Assembly: GCF_001949145.1 (NCBI RefSeq)
Contig: NW_019091381.1
Location: 1,064,662-1,077,802, forward strand
Length of the DNA stretch: 13,141 nt
Source: Acanthaster planci
Lineage: Eukaryota > Echinodermata > Asteroidea > Valvatida > Acanthasteridae
Reading direction: 5' to 3'
Below are positions 1 through 9,712 of the stretch, piece after piece. A model generated the notes under the pieces. That model was not told the origin of the DNA, ran no database searches, and was given only the letters and a program-made list of their open reading frames with translations. The first letter of the stretch is position 1, and every line of letters begins with the position of its first letter. The position numbers and the translations under genes are program-made.

Positions 1-850
1 GGTTTGAAGTAAGGCTGACAGTAGGACTCAACGATGACACCAGGGGAAACCTCATTGGTTGATGCAGAGGTGCAAACATGGCGTCTGTAATTGATTAGAG
101 AAAAAGACAAAAAAAAATTGTATTAAGTGTCCATGTTACAAATATCTTCCACCTGAGTCTGTCACCGATCATTTTATGTTTGAAATACATGTAGTAGATT
201 CTTTGTCGGAGAGGAATAAAAAATTAATCACAACCAAGTCAGCAAAAGTACTGGGTGAAACAAAAGTCTGAAGTGATGAGTTGATAAATACATTTTAACA
301 ACTTAAAAAAAGGAAGTTAACAGCTTCCCTGGATTATTACAAATATCAACAAAAGGATTGCTCATCTACTATTCTTTAGTTGATTTGATTTAGATTTAGT
401 TGAAGATGTGGTGCATTTTGGTAACACTTCTGTCTCAAGAATACCATGAAACTATCCACTGTGGGAGGGAATTCCTTCAAACCTCCTGCACTGCATTTCA
501 TTAAACAGAAAATTGAAGCCAATTCACAGCTGTTTTCACAAAGGTATGCTACTTCCACATATTACACTTGGTTCTGTATTTTTCATGAAATAAACATCTC
601 ATAGGTGTAGGCTCCTATACACCTCTAAGCCTCTAAGAAATAAAGACTCTCAATGTAAAAAAATGGATATTGAATATCCGACCCATCATTTCATTAAAAC
701 AAATATTATAATCCCTAACAATAATGGTGGACAATATTGGCATCTGAGAAATTGGAGTGTCTTTACAAAGTTGACATAATGTTGAATTCCTATGATGGGA
801 CACGACAACATTACTGGCCTTAACCTTGAACATTGACAAAGCTTGTTGTC
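1..850. other. AT-rich non-coding stretch
   Basis: No credible exon was seen. A CCAAT-type ATTGG lies at about 54-58 and an ATGGCG word at about 78, but that frame stops after six codons. Otherwise plain AT-rich sequence. Confidence 0.6.
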
Positions 851-872
851 ATGCCCACTGAGTGCTGGGCAT
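851..872. repeat. Short perfect hairpin ATGCCCA/TGGGCAT
   Basis: Seven-bp perfect arms flank an 8-nt centre that overlaps a CACTGAGTG dyad. This is the first of several hairpins in the 851-1007 stretch. Confidence 0.7.
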
Positions 873-939
873 GTAATCACTTCCAACAGATTTGATTGGT
901 TGGTTGATTGGAGCCCCATTGTGCAACCCTGAGCGCTGC

Positions 940-1007
940 TGGGACAAGCAGGTCCCATGTGGATGCCCTAATAGGGTCAGTCAGACCCTAAATGTTGGGG
1001 GTAGGGT
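940..1007. repeat. Cluster of overlapping hairpins with alternating CCCTA/TAGGG words
   Basis: TGGGAC (940-945) pairs with GTCCCA (952-957). CCCTA-A-TAGGG occupies 966-976. TAGGGTC (972-978) pairs perfectly with GACCCTA (984-990) around AGTCA. A further TAGGGT lies at 1002-1007. The central TAGGG can pair with either neighbouring CCCTA, so two structures compete. No coding frame explains this. Confidence 0.6.
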
Positions 1008-2500
1008 ATATCATGTTCATTTTTGATGGTTTAACTATGGACAAAACAGGTATTTTCATTCTCTAAATTTCCTACTGTAAAAACTGATATATCTTTCATT
1101 ACAATGTTACATTCTTATCTGAAGGTTAACTCTCTTTGGACTTTGTTAAATGAATTTTTGGATTAACGAGCAAAGATGAAATCTGTTTTTTTTATGAATA
1201 TCTGAGGAAATTCATCAAAAATTATATTTCATCAAAATATAACATAAAGATATCTTGAATTAAGAAAAAGAGATAAAAATGAGACTTCAATGATTCAAAC
1301 AATTTAAAAATAAATAGAAATGAGTACCAGTAATAAGTGTTTATGACAGAAATGCATTTCAGATTTAATTATAATTTGGGAGGAATTCTATTTTGAGCCG
1401 ACACCTCTTAATCCTATGGATCTGTCAAAATTCAGATTGACGTAACCCAAGTTCAACCTTACCAAGAAACCACAAATTAAACAAGCAAATCATGACAGTG
1501 GCGACGACCTCTTGCAGAGCGTCTTAGCTTGCACATAATCCTGATAATTGAGATATAAAACCACAGTAATGCTTGGGTTGGTCGTCCTATCTTCTGCAGA
1601 ACTTGCAGGGTCATGTTTATAGCCTACACACCCATCACAAGATAATCTTGACTGGACACTGGCAAGAGATGCAACTCCTTATTTGAACTTGCTAAGGCAC
1701 CATTCTCTGGTATGATTTTTCTACCTGGGCTCGTTCTACTGTCGTCTCCAAGGACTTCTTCTTGTACACATTTCCTCAGTTGCATCACAGCATCACTATC
1801 CCATAATATGACCAACCACACATGTGGGTTGAATATTCTCATTACCAGCCGTCATTTCGGCTGATCCTGAACTCCCAATAGAGGAAATACAGGGATACGA
1901 TACTGAGTGATCTGTTGACTGATACTGTCATCGGATACCTACTATGACCGGTCACTAGTCTACCACAGAATAAGTAAGTTAATAATTGGTCAAAAATAAA
2001 AGGCCGTCTGCGATTAGCTTGGAGCTGAAAACCACAGAACTGACAGAGCACATCTGATCAATGCAGGCTACCAATATGTTTTGAATAAGTACATTGTCGA
2101 GTCTCTAAATTTAAAACCATTTTGTACAGCTTATAACCAAATAAAAAACAAGCAAAAACCCGAAAATGTCACACTTTGGCCTCTTCTTTTAGAGAACGAG
2201 CTCAATGCTATCTACTGAAGATAGCAAACTCAGAAAGGCTCGGTTATGTTCAAGAGCAACATACATGGCGGTCACACAGCACTGTTGTTATCAAATCTGC
2301 ACGGGATTAAAATGCAAGTATCAATTAAATCTGATATAACATGTACGTGTTGCATCTCCTTTTTTCACTGAAATCACCCACCTTGGAACCCCAGCGACTG
2401 AACAAACCGGAGCGTTTTGAAAGATTAACGATTAAAGCGTATAGACCTTGTCTTAGTTGACCCAGGTTTGAAGTGGGCCAAGGAAGGGGAAATTGATCTG
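1008..2500. other. Non-coding stretch
   Basis: Very AT-rich from 1008 to about 1400, with short repeats of ATATTTCATCAAAATAT type. Small open frames at 1624-2051 show no recognisable protein. A TATAAAA word lies near 1554. Apart from the hairpin at 2207-2225, nothing supported. Confidence 0.6.
2207..2225. repeat. Short perfect hairpin GCTATCT/AGATAGC
   Basis: Seven-bp perfect arms with a 5-nt loop (ACTGA), in otherwise unassigned sequence. Confidence 0.6.
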
Positions 2501-2620
2501 ACTTACCCCAGAAATCCCCAGCATCTCGCCTAGGAAAACGGGAGTATCAAATCAAATATCAATACGATGACTGACTGGAAGAAGAAGAATTTAAACTGAT
2601 TGATTCGGCAGGTTCTGAGA

Positions 2621-2631
2621 CCCGAATCGGG
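2621..2631. repeat. CCCGA-A-TCGGG dyad
   Basis: Five-bp arms around one A, directly followed by GGTACC-type sequence. It has the same layout as the CCCTA-A-TAGGG dyad at 966-976. Probably incidental. Confidence 0.5.
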
Positions 2632-3030
2632 TACCGTACTAGTGTAGAATAGGGCATTTATATCTGTTTACCTTTGAATGATGGATTTGACATGAACAGA
2701 AAATATTCATTTTAAACTATATTAAAGGCTTAAATTTATGACGTATTTAAAGAGGAGGGAATAGGTCAGGCAATAATCCGGAGAAATGAAAAGATTCGAA
2801 TTATTTGGATAGGCGCCTGAAAATAGAAACATCCGAATGATAATAAACTTAAAACCAACTCTTGCTTTGTGATCAACATTCCAGATCACATATACACTTC
2901 ATAATTTATATTTGTCATGTGTTTCTTGAAGTAATTTTTGCAATTTATTTCAAGATATACAGGGTATGTCATTCTAGCTGTCACGACTGAATTTGACGTT
3001 GCGCTAGAACCCCCTACCCGTGACAGTTTG

Positions 3031-3094
3031 TTCAACAGTTATTTCATTTGACAAAAAAATTCTTCAACAGTTATTTCATTTGACAACAAATCTG
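3031..3094. repeat. Two-copy tandem duplication, 32-bp unit
   Basis: The first 24 bp of each copy (3031-3054 and 3063-3086) are identical, starting TTCAACAGTTATTTCATTTG. The last 8 bp differ at 4 positions, giving 28 of 32 overall. This is a recent local duplication, consistent with replication slippage. Confidence 0.95.
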
Positions 3095-3538
3095 GAAAGT
3101 CTCGTTAACTCAGGCTTTTACGCACAGCTGGATTGACACACCATACCACTGCGTGAAAACAATAAAATCTGCGCTACCCGACTGAATTTCATTGCCAACC
3201 ACAGTCTCTGAGCATCGTGCCCTCCTAAATTGTAAACGAGCACAAGGTCAAGAACATGTGGAGAGCTTCTGCTGTGGAGTTAAGACAAGCATCTGCCCTG
3301 GTCCTGTCTATCAAAGATGACTGATATCCCTTTTCCCCTAAAATACTTCATCCTCTTCTTAGCCTTTGTCTCTGAAAGGACTTACCAGCATTCGGTGTAC
3401 ACGTTGTTCAACGTTTTGTTGACAGTATATGACTTATTATTGAATTAAGAAAGTCAAAGTTAGAGAGTTCAAATAAGACAAAACCGTTAACGGAAAGGAA
3501 GTTGAGTATTGGGAAAATAAACCACTATGCAGTGTTTT

Positions 3539-3596
3539 GCTAAGCCGCTGTTCGTTTGCAAATGATACCAAGTGATCACGTGCAAACCTGCTTAGC
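3539..3596. repeat. Nested inverted repeat (58 bp)
   Basis: The outer arms are GCTAAGC (3539-3545) and GCTTAGC (3590-3596). The inner arms are GTTTGCA (3554-3560) and TGCAAAC (3581-3587). The inner loop contains the 8-bp palindrome GTGATCAC and overlaps a CACGTG E-box. Both stems are perfect over 7 bp with an asymmetric internal loop (8 and 2 nt). The stem is too short and interrupted for a typical microRNA precursor. Confidence 0.7.
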
Positions 3597-5670
3597 GCCA
3601 GGAATATTAAGTTGAACCATGTTCTTTCGACATACCTTTTAATTCCTGGAGTTGATATAACCGGCTTGACAGATCATTAATTAGCTCTATATCCAACACA
3701 GGTATTTCGCAATGCAAGCAGATATATTTTACACTTCACATTCTTGTATTTGTTTACAAAACATCGCAGAAAATGTAAACGATTGTCACCAGGGATGTGG
3801 GCATTTTATGATCGGTGTGTGACAGAAAACAGCTGTTGTAAGTTGTTATTTCCCGTTTTAGATACTTCCAAACATGTTTAAGGTTAAGATTTGAATACCA
3901 TTTCATTCGTCTAGAAGATGTAGATGTGAAGTTAGCGTGCTGTAACATTGATTGATTCATTTGTCATTGTGTGTTGTTAGTGTTATGACAAGTATCATTT
4001 TCAATCGGGAAGATTAAAAAAAATAGATTATGGCGGAAGTTTGGCAAAGCGTTGCAAATCTGAAGTCTAAAAGGGCTTCTAGCTGGCAAATATTATAGGT
4101 TGGGTCAAAAACCCAGACAGGCAGAGGAGATATTGAAGCGGAAGTCAATAGAGGATGTAACATGGCCAATAAGGAGTACTAAGGGGGAGGGTGTGTCAGC
4201 GATATTGGACACTTCAAAGATGGTGACATAATTTCTGTGATATCATGGACAGTATTCTGATGAAGGCGTTCTCACGAAGTTCTGAGAAGGAAGGAAGGGA
4301 GAAAAACAGCCGTCATCTCACCCAAGGTCACTGGCAAAGTACTGCAGACCAGGCAAGAAAAGTCAGAAAAGTCTGTTTGTGAAGTTTGATTCCTGCGGCT
4401 TATGAATTTTCATCAAACTGACTGAGATTACGTTAAACATTTCGGGCAAGGGTTTCGTTTTTCTTGTTTCGAACAAAACAGACACCCTGGAAGTGTTTGC
4501 GCGGTAACATTTCAAAGAAGTGCGAGTTCCTGTCTGACTGCTTAATGTTTTTGCGTAATTCTGACTTTTCGTTATTGCGGGTCTGGATGTGGATGCGGGT
4601 CTGTTATATTCGGGCAGAAAAGATCTACAAACAATCAATATTGTGCAATCTTGATGTCAACTGACAGGGNGTTGGATCACCCAAGCCAAAATGAGGGACG
4701 GGGAGGCATCGGCTATTAGAACATCGCACTGTTTGTTTGTTAGTGTGGTTAACCACCACTCAAAACATCGTTTCCTTGGGTTTACAGAACCGGACTATCC
4801 TGTAAACAGGAATGCTTAGGGCCACTTGATCAGAATTATTGAACGCCTTCAATTTGCTTGGCGATGCTCGTTCACACATTATAAAGGTCATCCTTCAACA
4901 ATGCCGAAAAATGCTAGTCCTCTCACAAACTATTTACTTTCCTGGAAAGTGATTTACAATCGTCATTGCCCGGGCAGCGAAGGTCCTTGCTAAACTCGGC
5001 AAGAAATGTGCGAAGTGTATAAATCAGGGAGTTCAAACAAGCGGCACGTATGGCGCTTTGCCATTCACAACTTTCACGGTCCTGTAATTGATTTCCCGCT
5101 ACGCACAGCTTTACACCATATACCAAGCAAACATTGCCTAGTATGGTGCACTACTTTCGTGACATACACCTGCCCAAACCTGTGCTACTGGTGTTGGGAA
5201 AAATGGTTAAGAAAACACTACTAGTCCGAAGGTGTTTGAAATTGGATACTGAAAAGTGCGTCACGGAGTAACATCCATGCTAGTTTCGTGCCACAGTAGG
5301 GAAAAGGGAGGGAATTGGTGACCGATTTTAGCCTGGTACAGGCAATAACAGACGAAAGGCAGTAATCGGATGTCACATTCCATAGCTTGAGATGGTACGA
5401 GAAGTGATACAGCGATAATTGGAACCTTCATGGTCTCTCCAATGACTGGGTGCTTAACCCTCCCCTGGCAGCTGGCCCACGCCTGGAATGAAGTTTACAT
5501 GACATAGCTCTATGATTGAAGGGTCAACTAAAGGACGCGCAGTGCACGGACTAGCCTTAGCTCAAGGTGCAAGAAAGAAATGACCACCAACGGAAAATTA
5601 TACCATTTGATATAAGGATGCACAATAATTCAAACATAATTCTGACTTAATTACGTCTATGCTTTGATGC
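3597..5670. other. Non-coding stretch
   Basis: Small open frames occur on both strands but none is recognised. ATGGCGGAAG at about 4030 opens a 22-codon frame (MAEVWQSVANLKSKR...) that ends in TAG. A CCAAT word lies near 4163, and TATAAA words near 4880 and 5015. No splice-supported gene. Confidence 0.55.
4670..4670. other. Ambiguous base (N)
   Basis: A single N follows CTGACAGGG, an unresolved or polymorphic call. It does not fall in any supported gene. Confidence 0.99.
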
Positions 5671-5702
5671 AAAAAAAAGAAAAAAGAAAAAAAAAGAAGA
5701 AG
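5671..5702. repeat. A-rich (A)nG low-complexity tract
   Basis: A purine-only run of A blocks interrupted by single G, ending in GAAGAAG. It is simple sequence with no sign of a gene around it. Confidence 0.95.
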
Positions 5703-6453
5703 CAAATTCAGGCGTTTGAAAATGAGAAACATTCTCCAGGGGAGGTGTAGGTTAGTCTTTTGTCGCCTCCATTTTTGTTTGTGCTATACAAGCAGCAGGG
5801 TGCTGGAGGTATTTGGAAAACATGCACTTGTAAACTCACCGCAAAATTTACGGCGAAACTCTAAACGGCGAGAGCAGCTTTACCACTGCTGAGTTATGTC
5901 TCACCAAGAGCCTTTAAGGTAAATAATTGATATCGACAGAAGGAATGGTTGTTTTCGATACTAATCCATTTTGCTTACCGGTTTCGGTTTATTTATTGTT
6001 GGGTTTTCGTCTGCATATCCAATTTAATAAACATTTTATTCCCTAACTGCTATATCAGATTTCGGTACTGAAGATCGCAACGCAGGATAAAACGCGGGAA
6101 ACCAGCATCTTTCAAACGTGACATGGTAGCACGTGAAACGCAAACCGTGCATAATAGGCTTTGCGTGGCTGTCATCTTGAGGGCCAGTGCTTTTGTTCCG
6201 CAGAGTAGGCCTATGCACCGAGGGGTTCCCTGTAGAACAAAGAACTGCCCTGCAAGATGGCTACCATGCAAAGCCTCTATAAGGTGAAATATCTTCACTT
6301 ACTGGTGTTACGTACTATAGTCTTACAGGTTACAACGTTTTATCGCTTTTTGACAGGCGACAGGTTGTGCCGTTTTGTTACAGCTTTTAATCTGGAAAAT
6401 TTAAAAGGTGCAGCCAGTAAATATTTATAAGATACCATATGTATACAAGATGA
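5703..6453. other. Non-coding stretch
   Basis: An AAGATGGC YY1-type word sits at about 6254 and opens a 57-codon plus-strand frame (MATMQSLYKV...) ending in TAA. No family or splice context supports it. Nothing else seen. Confidence 0.5.
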
Positions 6454-6558
6454 GACTGGCTCCAGGCTGACTTTCGTCTAGAGCCAGATTTTGCTCACCA
6501 ATATTTATTACTAAGGAGCTCCTGTAACAAGCCCCTTCCAAGTTTCATCCGGGCAAAA

Positions 6559-6925
6559 ATGGTCGGGATCTCTAAACCAGATGGTGCGTACGAACTTCGT
6601 CCAAGGAGAGTCCGTTCAGCTACAGTCCCACCGGGATTTCAGGCCACCAACAGCTGGTGACCTAGCCCGTGAAATCCGTCGATTTGACGGCCGACACATG
6701 CGCGAGTCATCACGGTACCTCACCTCTATTTCGCAGAGTCCAATGAACAACAGTGGGACTCCGGGAAGGGTATTATTCGCATCGACGGGTTCGTGTGAAA
6801 CTAATGACGTCGGCTGTGGCTTTGATGTCACCAATTATATTGTCACTGGTGGAAAGTTAACAGTCATTTCACAATATCCTCGAGAATGCTCAAGGGTGTA
6901 TATTCCGATTGATTCTTATCGGTAA
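6559..6925 (+). other. Two overlapping ATG-started open frames of unknown status
   Basis: One frame is open from 6454 to the TGA at 6658-6660, with an ATG at 6559 (33 residues from MVGISKPDGAY). A second frame starts with ATG at 6581 and runs 114 codons to 6925, with a carboxy half rich in G, T and S. The stretch is somewhat richer in G+C than its surroundings. No family is recognised, and no clear acceptor or donor pair frames either. Chance open frames are the simplest reading. Confidence 0.12.
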
Positions 6926-8160
6926 CTGATCAGGAAAACAGACCACGCGAAACTGTGTGAGAATTGGCAGAGCCCATGAACAAATTTTACCACCAATTTT
7001 AGCGGAATGATACAAATCAAAATTAAGTTGAGTGGCAAGTATGTAGGTAAATCATTCTTGACAGCTGAAACCTCGTCCATTTCAAGTTTGCTTTTCAAGT
7101 TGATCTCAACTTTCAACTATCAAATTAGGTGTCTATACAGGCCTATAATTTCTGAACAGCGGAGTACTATTGCACCACAGAAGCTTGAAATCTAAAGTTC
7201 TACCCCTTCTTGAGAGGCCTGAGATGGTGCACGGTACAAACTTTATCATGACCTGTAGATCAGGGGCAATCACAAAGAAGGGCAAGTTGTGCAGCTTTAT
7301 TCAAGTTAAATGATCACGATTCTGTCACAGGTGCAACGACATGAAGTCCCTCTTTTGGGTTGCTATTTGATTTCCAACGCACGCACCACAGATTATTCCA
7401 CCAATCCCAGACGTATGGTTCTTTGATACCACAGCTTCAACTTGTTCTCTCAAAGAGAGCCAGGAAAAACCTCGTTGACATTTCTGGATCAATATACTCA
7501 TAGTTTGGCCTCCAGAGCATGACAGTATGAATGTATTTGAGCCTGGCGAGTCAAGGAATTCACGCAACACGTGTCTACCTATCTGTTCCCTCGTCTGTTT
7601 ATCTTCGCCATGTTTGTTGACTCTCCCCAATCCGGTTTTGTGGAGCCACGTGCAGTCTCGGTATACTACATGTACATCGTGTTTGTATTTGTACCGAGAC
7701 TTTGATAGCACTGTATTGGTCTAGTAGTCTGGGAAATGTTCTCACAGGGGGAAAACAAACAGAGCCGAAGATTTTTGGTTGATGACTGAACCTGGGCTCG
7801 ACATGGTGTCAAGTCCCCCGCTAACATCAAAAGCTTGGTCAGAAAAAAATCCTATTATCTCGAATTCTATATCAACAGGTTGGGAGGTACAATTTTTCTC
7901 AGAATTTTTCTCTGACGGGTATGTTAGATAGAGCAATCAAAGTCAGCTTTTATTTCACAGCTCGGAAATGATGTTTTTGCCAGATGAGAGCTATTTTGAT
8001 TAGGAAGAGAGTTTGAAGGTCAATGGTTGTCCTTCCTAACGACACGTTGGCACGTGGTTAACGCCGTAGACATTCAAAAACAAAGCAAGGAATGTTGAAC
8101 AGTTTCAAAGGCTCTGCTCAGCGCATAAAAACTTTATTTTGCGAAGAGAAATTACGCAGG

Positions 8161-8180
8161 TCACTGTCTGCTGGCAGTGA
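8161..8180. repeat. Short hairpin TCACTGTC/GGCAGTGA
   Basis: Eight-bp arms (one G-T wobble as RNA) around TGCT. Isolated, and no larger structure was noted. Confidence 0.5.
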
Positions 8181-8627
8181 AAAAACTGCATGGACAACGT
8201 CAAGCTCTCGTCAAATTTGTTTTAAAATTGACACAAAATGTGCCCAGGGCTGAGATTAGCTCGGAAACAAAATAAGTCAGTGAACTTTGAGTATTTTACG
8301 CATTGTCCGTTGTCGCGTCCGCTCTCTCATGACTCAATGGCATGATGCTGCTCTCCTTAAACCCCATGCGTAAACCACAATACTCCCAGTAATGCTCGAC
8401 TCCATCGGGTTAAAGGTTGACCTCTCTTTGTCAATCCATGCATGAGCAGTTTACTGACCGTTTTGTGTGCGAATGGTCTCGATGTCTGAGGGCCACCAAT
8501 GAGAGGAAATCTGAATTACCGTTTTACTAGTCCATCGAATTACTGTGTAATATTCTCATTTCGATTTAATGAATGGTTTGATTCGAATTGAATTAGGTTT
8601 CATGAGGATCGTAACCTTTGGCGAAGC

Positions 8628-8639
8628 AGTAGGCCTACT
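8628..8639. repeat. 12-bp perfect palindrome AGTAGGCCTACT
   Basis: A perfect palindrome lying 75 bp before the probable MITE. Words containing TAGGCCTA recur in several marine animal genomes and may mark old repeat DNA. Confidence 0.8.
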
Positions 8640-8713
8640 AAAAGCAACTGCCCAGTGCCCACCAACTCGACCCAAAGAGTAATCATTTACAGACTGTACC
8701 TGCCACCGCCATT

Positions 8714-8979
8714 CAGGGGCGGATCTAGGAACTTTTCTGTGTGTGTGTGGGGGGGGGGGTTAGACCTCTCGGATGTCCCGTGTCCGATTAATGCTGACAG
8801 GCAGACGCATACATGATGTAGGTACATATCCATTACACCGTTGCCGATGCACTAAACTTCATACACGTGAAAGGATTCCAGTATCATTACTACATGTATT
8901 TATTTTCATTTTCATAAACTAAATTTTTTGTCAGCGCGGGGAATGGATCCTCAAAAGCACCCCTTTGGATCTACGTCTG
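8714..8979. mobile_element. Probable degenerate hAT-type MITE
   Basis: The left end reads CAGGGGCGGATCTAGG, a form typical of terminal inverted repeats of many animal hAT-superfamily non-autonomous elements. At the right, GGATCTACGTCTG (8967-8979) is its degraded inverse, with about 9 of the first 14 positions matching, including the outer CAG and the inner GATC. The 266-bp interior has no coding capacity and carries a TG/G tract just inside the left end. The flanking octamers (CCGCCATT and TTATCTTC) do not match, so the target-site duplication is lost or the right end is misplaced. Mobilisation would need a transposase from elsewhere. Confidence 0.45.
8738..8759. repeat. TG microsatellite joined to a G11 run
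   Basis: Alternating TG (8738-8748) passes directly into eleven G (8749-8759). It lies inside the probable MITE, about 25 bp from its left end, a place where such elements often carry simple repeats. Length is likely polymorphic and error-prone in sequencing. Confidence 0.95.
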
Positions 8980-9038
8980 TTATCTTCTTTACTTGCGCAA
9001 GTCCATGATACACAGAATGAGCACATGACCGATTTCAT

Positions 9039-9058
9039 CATGACTCACGTGACATGAC
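9039..9058. promoter_or_regulatory. Composite AP-1 / CACGTG E-box site
   Basis: TGACTCA (9041-9047), a consensus AP-1 site, overlaps TCACGTGA (9045-9052), an E-box of the bHLH-zip (USF, MITF/TFE, MYC) class. The word CATGAC occurs as a direct repeat on both sides (9039-9044, 9053-9058). Binding is inferred from motif matches only. Confidence 0.3.
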
Positions 9059-9481
9059 TATAGCCCCGGGTGAGACATAATAATATTTTAACATAAAGGC
9101 GCAAACGTTTTGTTTGTAGGCATTTTGGTAAAAACATCCTAGAAACTGAGATTTAAATTGTTCAGGACTCTTCAAAATCAAACATTTCACAATTTCTTTG
9201 GCAGCACCAATATAATGTTTTACCACGGCCTAACACAAACACCAGAAGGGAGTCTCCTTACTTGGCGCACTTCCGACTTTTCCCCAGACATTTAAGTCTT
9301 GTCAACTTCTTTAGGTCAGTAAACGCAAGGTTTTTAACAGAATTAATAATACCAGAATTTCATTACCTTTACATTTCAGGAAAACGCGACAGAGCAGGTA
9401 TGACAAGGTGCACCACGTTAGCATCGCCTGTCTGTAGTCGTATTACACAGTTTTCAAATGAAATTACAGAAACTGAAAACA

Positions 9482-9497
9482 GCATGCATGCGCATGC
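9482..9497. repeat. 16-bp alternating purine/pyrimidine tract with a 12-bp palindrome
   Basis: GCATGCATGCGCATGC alternates purine and pyrimidine throughout and contains the perfect palindrome GCATGCGCATGC (9486-9497). Such tracts are prone to Z-DNA or cruciform structure. Function is not shown. Confidence 0.8.
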
Positions 9498-9687
9498 CTA
9501 GAAACTTTAAGAACCTTATATATCCAAGAGTGTATCAACAGCCGCGCCGGAAAACGCCAATTTGTCTTGAACACCAAGTTAGGCACAGTCTTTCTCCAAC
9601 AGATGGAGTGTGAACAACCAGGGTGCTCACAACGAAGACCTATAGTCGAGTCACACGCATACTATCGCCTGTCGGAAACTGTCACCC

Positions 9688-9712
9688 AAAAAAAAAAAAA
9701 AAAAAAAAAAAA
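9688..9712. repeat. A25 homopolymer
   Basis: Twenty-five uninterrupted A follow GTCACCC. It could be the tail of an old retroposed sequence read on the plus strand. I could not define a head, Pol III boxes of good quality or flanking target-site duplications, so it is best called a simple repeat. Open frames crossing it with lysine runs are artefacts. Confidence 0.95.

Larger units (their letters stand above)
2501..3538. other. Non-coding stretch with isolated minus-strand splice-like sites
   Basis: Perfect GTAAGT donors on the minus strand lie at 2501-2506 and 3380-3385. The first is preceded by a strong acceptor-like TTTTCCTAG only 23 nt upstream. Neither gives a recognisable peptide. The stretch also holds the tandem duplication at 3031-3094. 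Confidence 0.5.
6926..8713. other. Non-coding stretch
   Basis: A minus-strand frame of 128 codons (7325-7711) begins at a GTG rather than an ATG and is not recognised. E-box words (CACGTG) lie near 7650 and 8053. Apart from the small hairpin at 8161-8180 and the palindrome at 8628-8639, no structure was found. Confidence 0.5.

Noticed and set aside
960-1010. CCCTAA words suggesting interstitial telomeric repeats
   Set aside because: Only isolated CCCTAA words in alternating orientation, with no tandem TTAGGG array.
4030-4098. 22-codon frame starting ATGGCGGAAG
   Set aside because: A good start-like context, but it ends in an in-frame TAG with no convincing donor. YY1-like words explain it as well.
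6257-6430. 57-codon plus-strand frame starting at an AAGATGGC word
   Set aside because: A slight resemblance of its end to BTB/BACK linker helices was considered, but it is too short and weak to support.
7325-7711. 128-codon minus-strand open frame
   Set aside because: It begins at GTG with no ATG until about half-way. No recognised domain or splice frame, and runs of this length are expected by chance a few times in the six frames.
9600-9712. tRNA-derived SINE ending in A25
   Set aside because: A weak B-box-like AGTCGAGTC lies near 9645, but there is no acceptable A box at the right distance and no flanking duplication.
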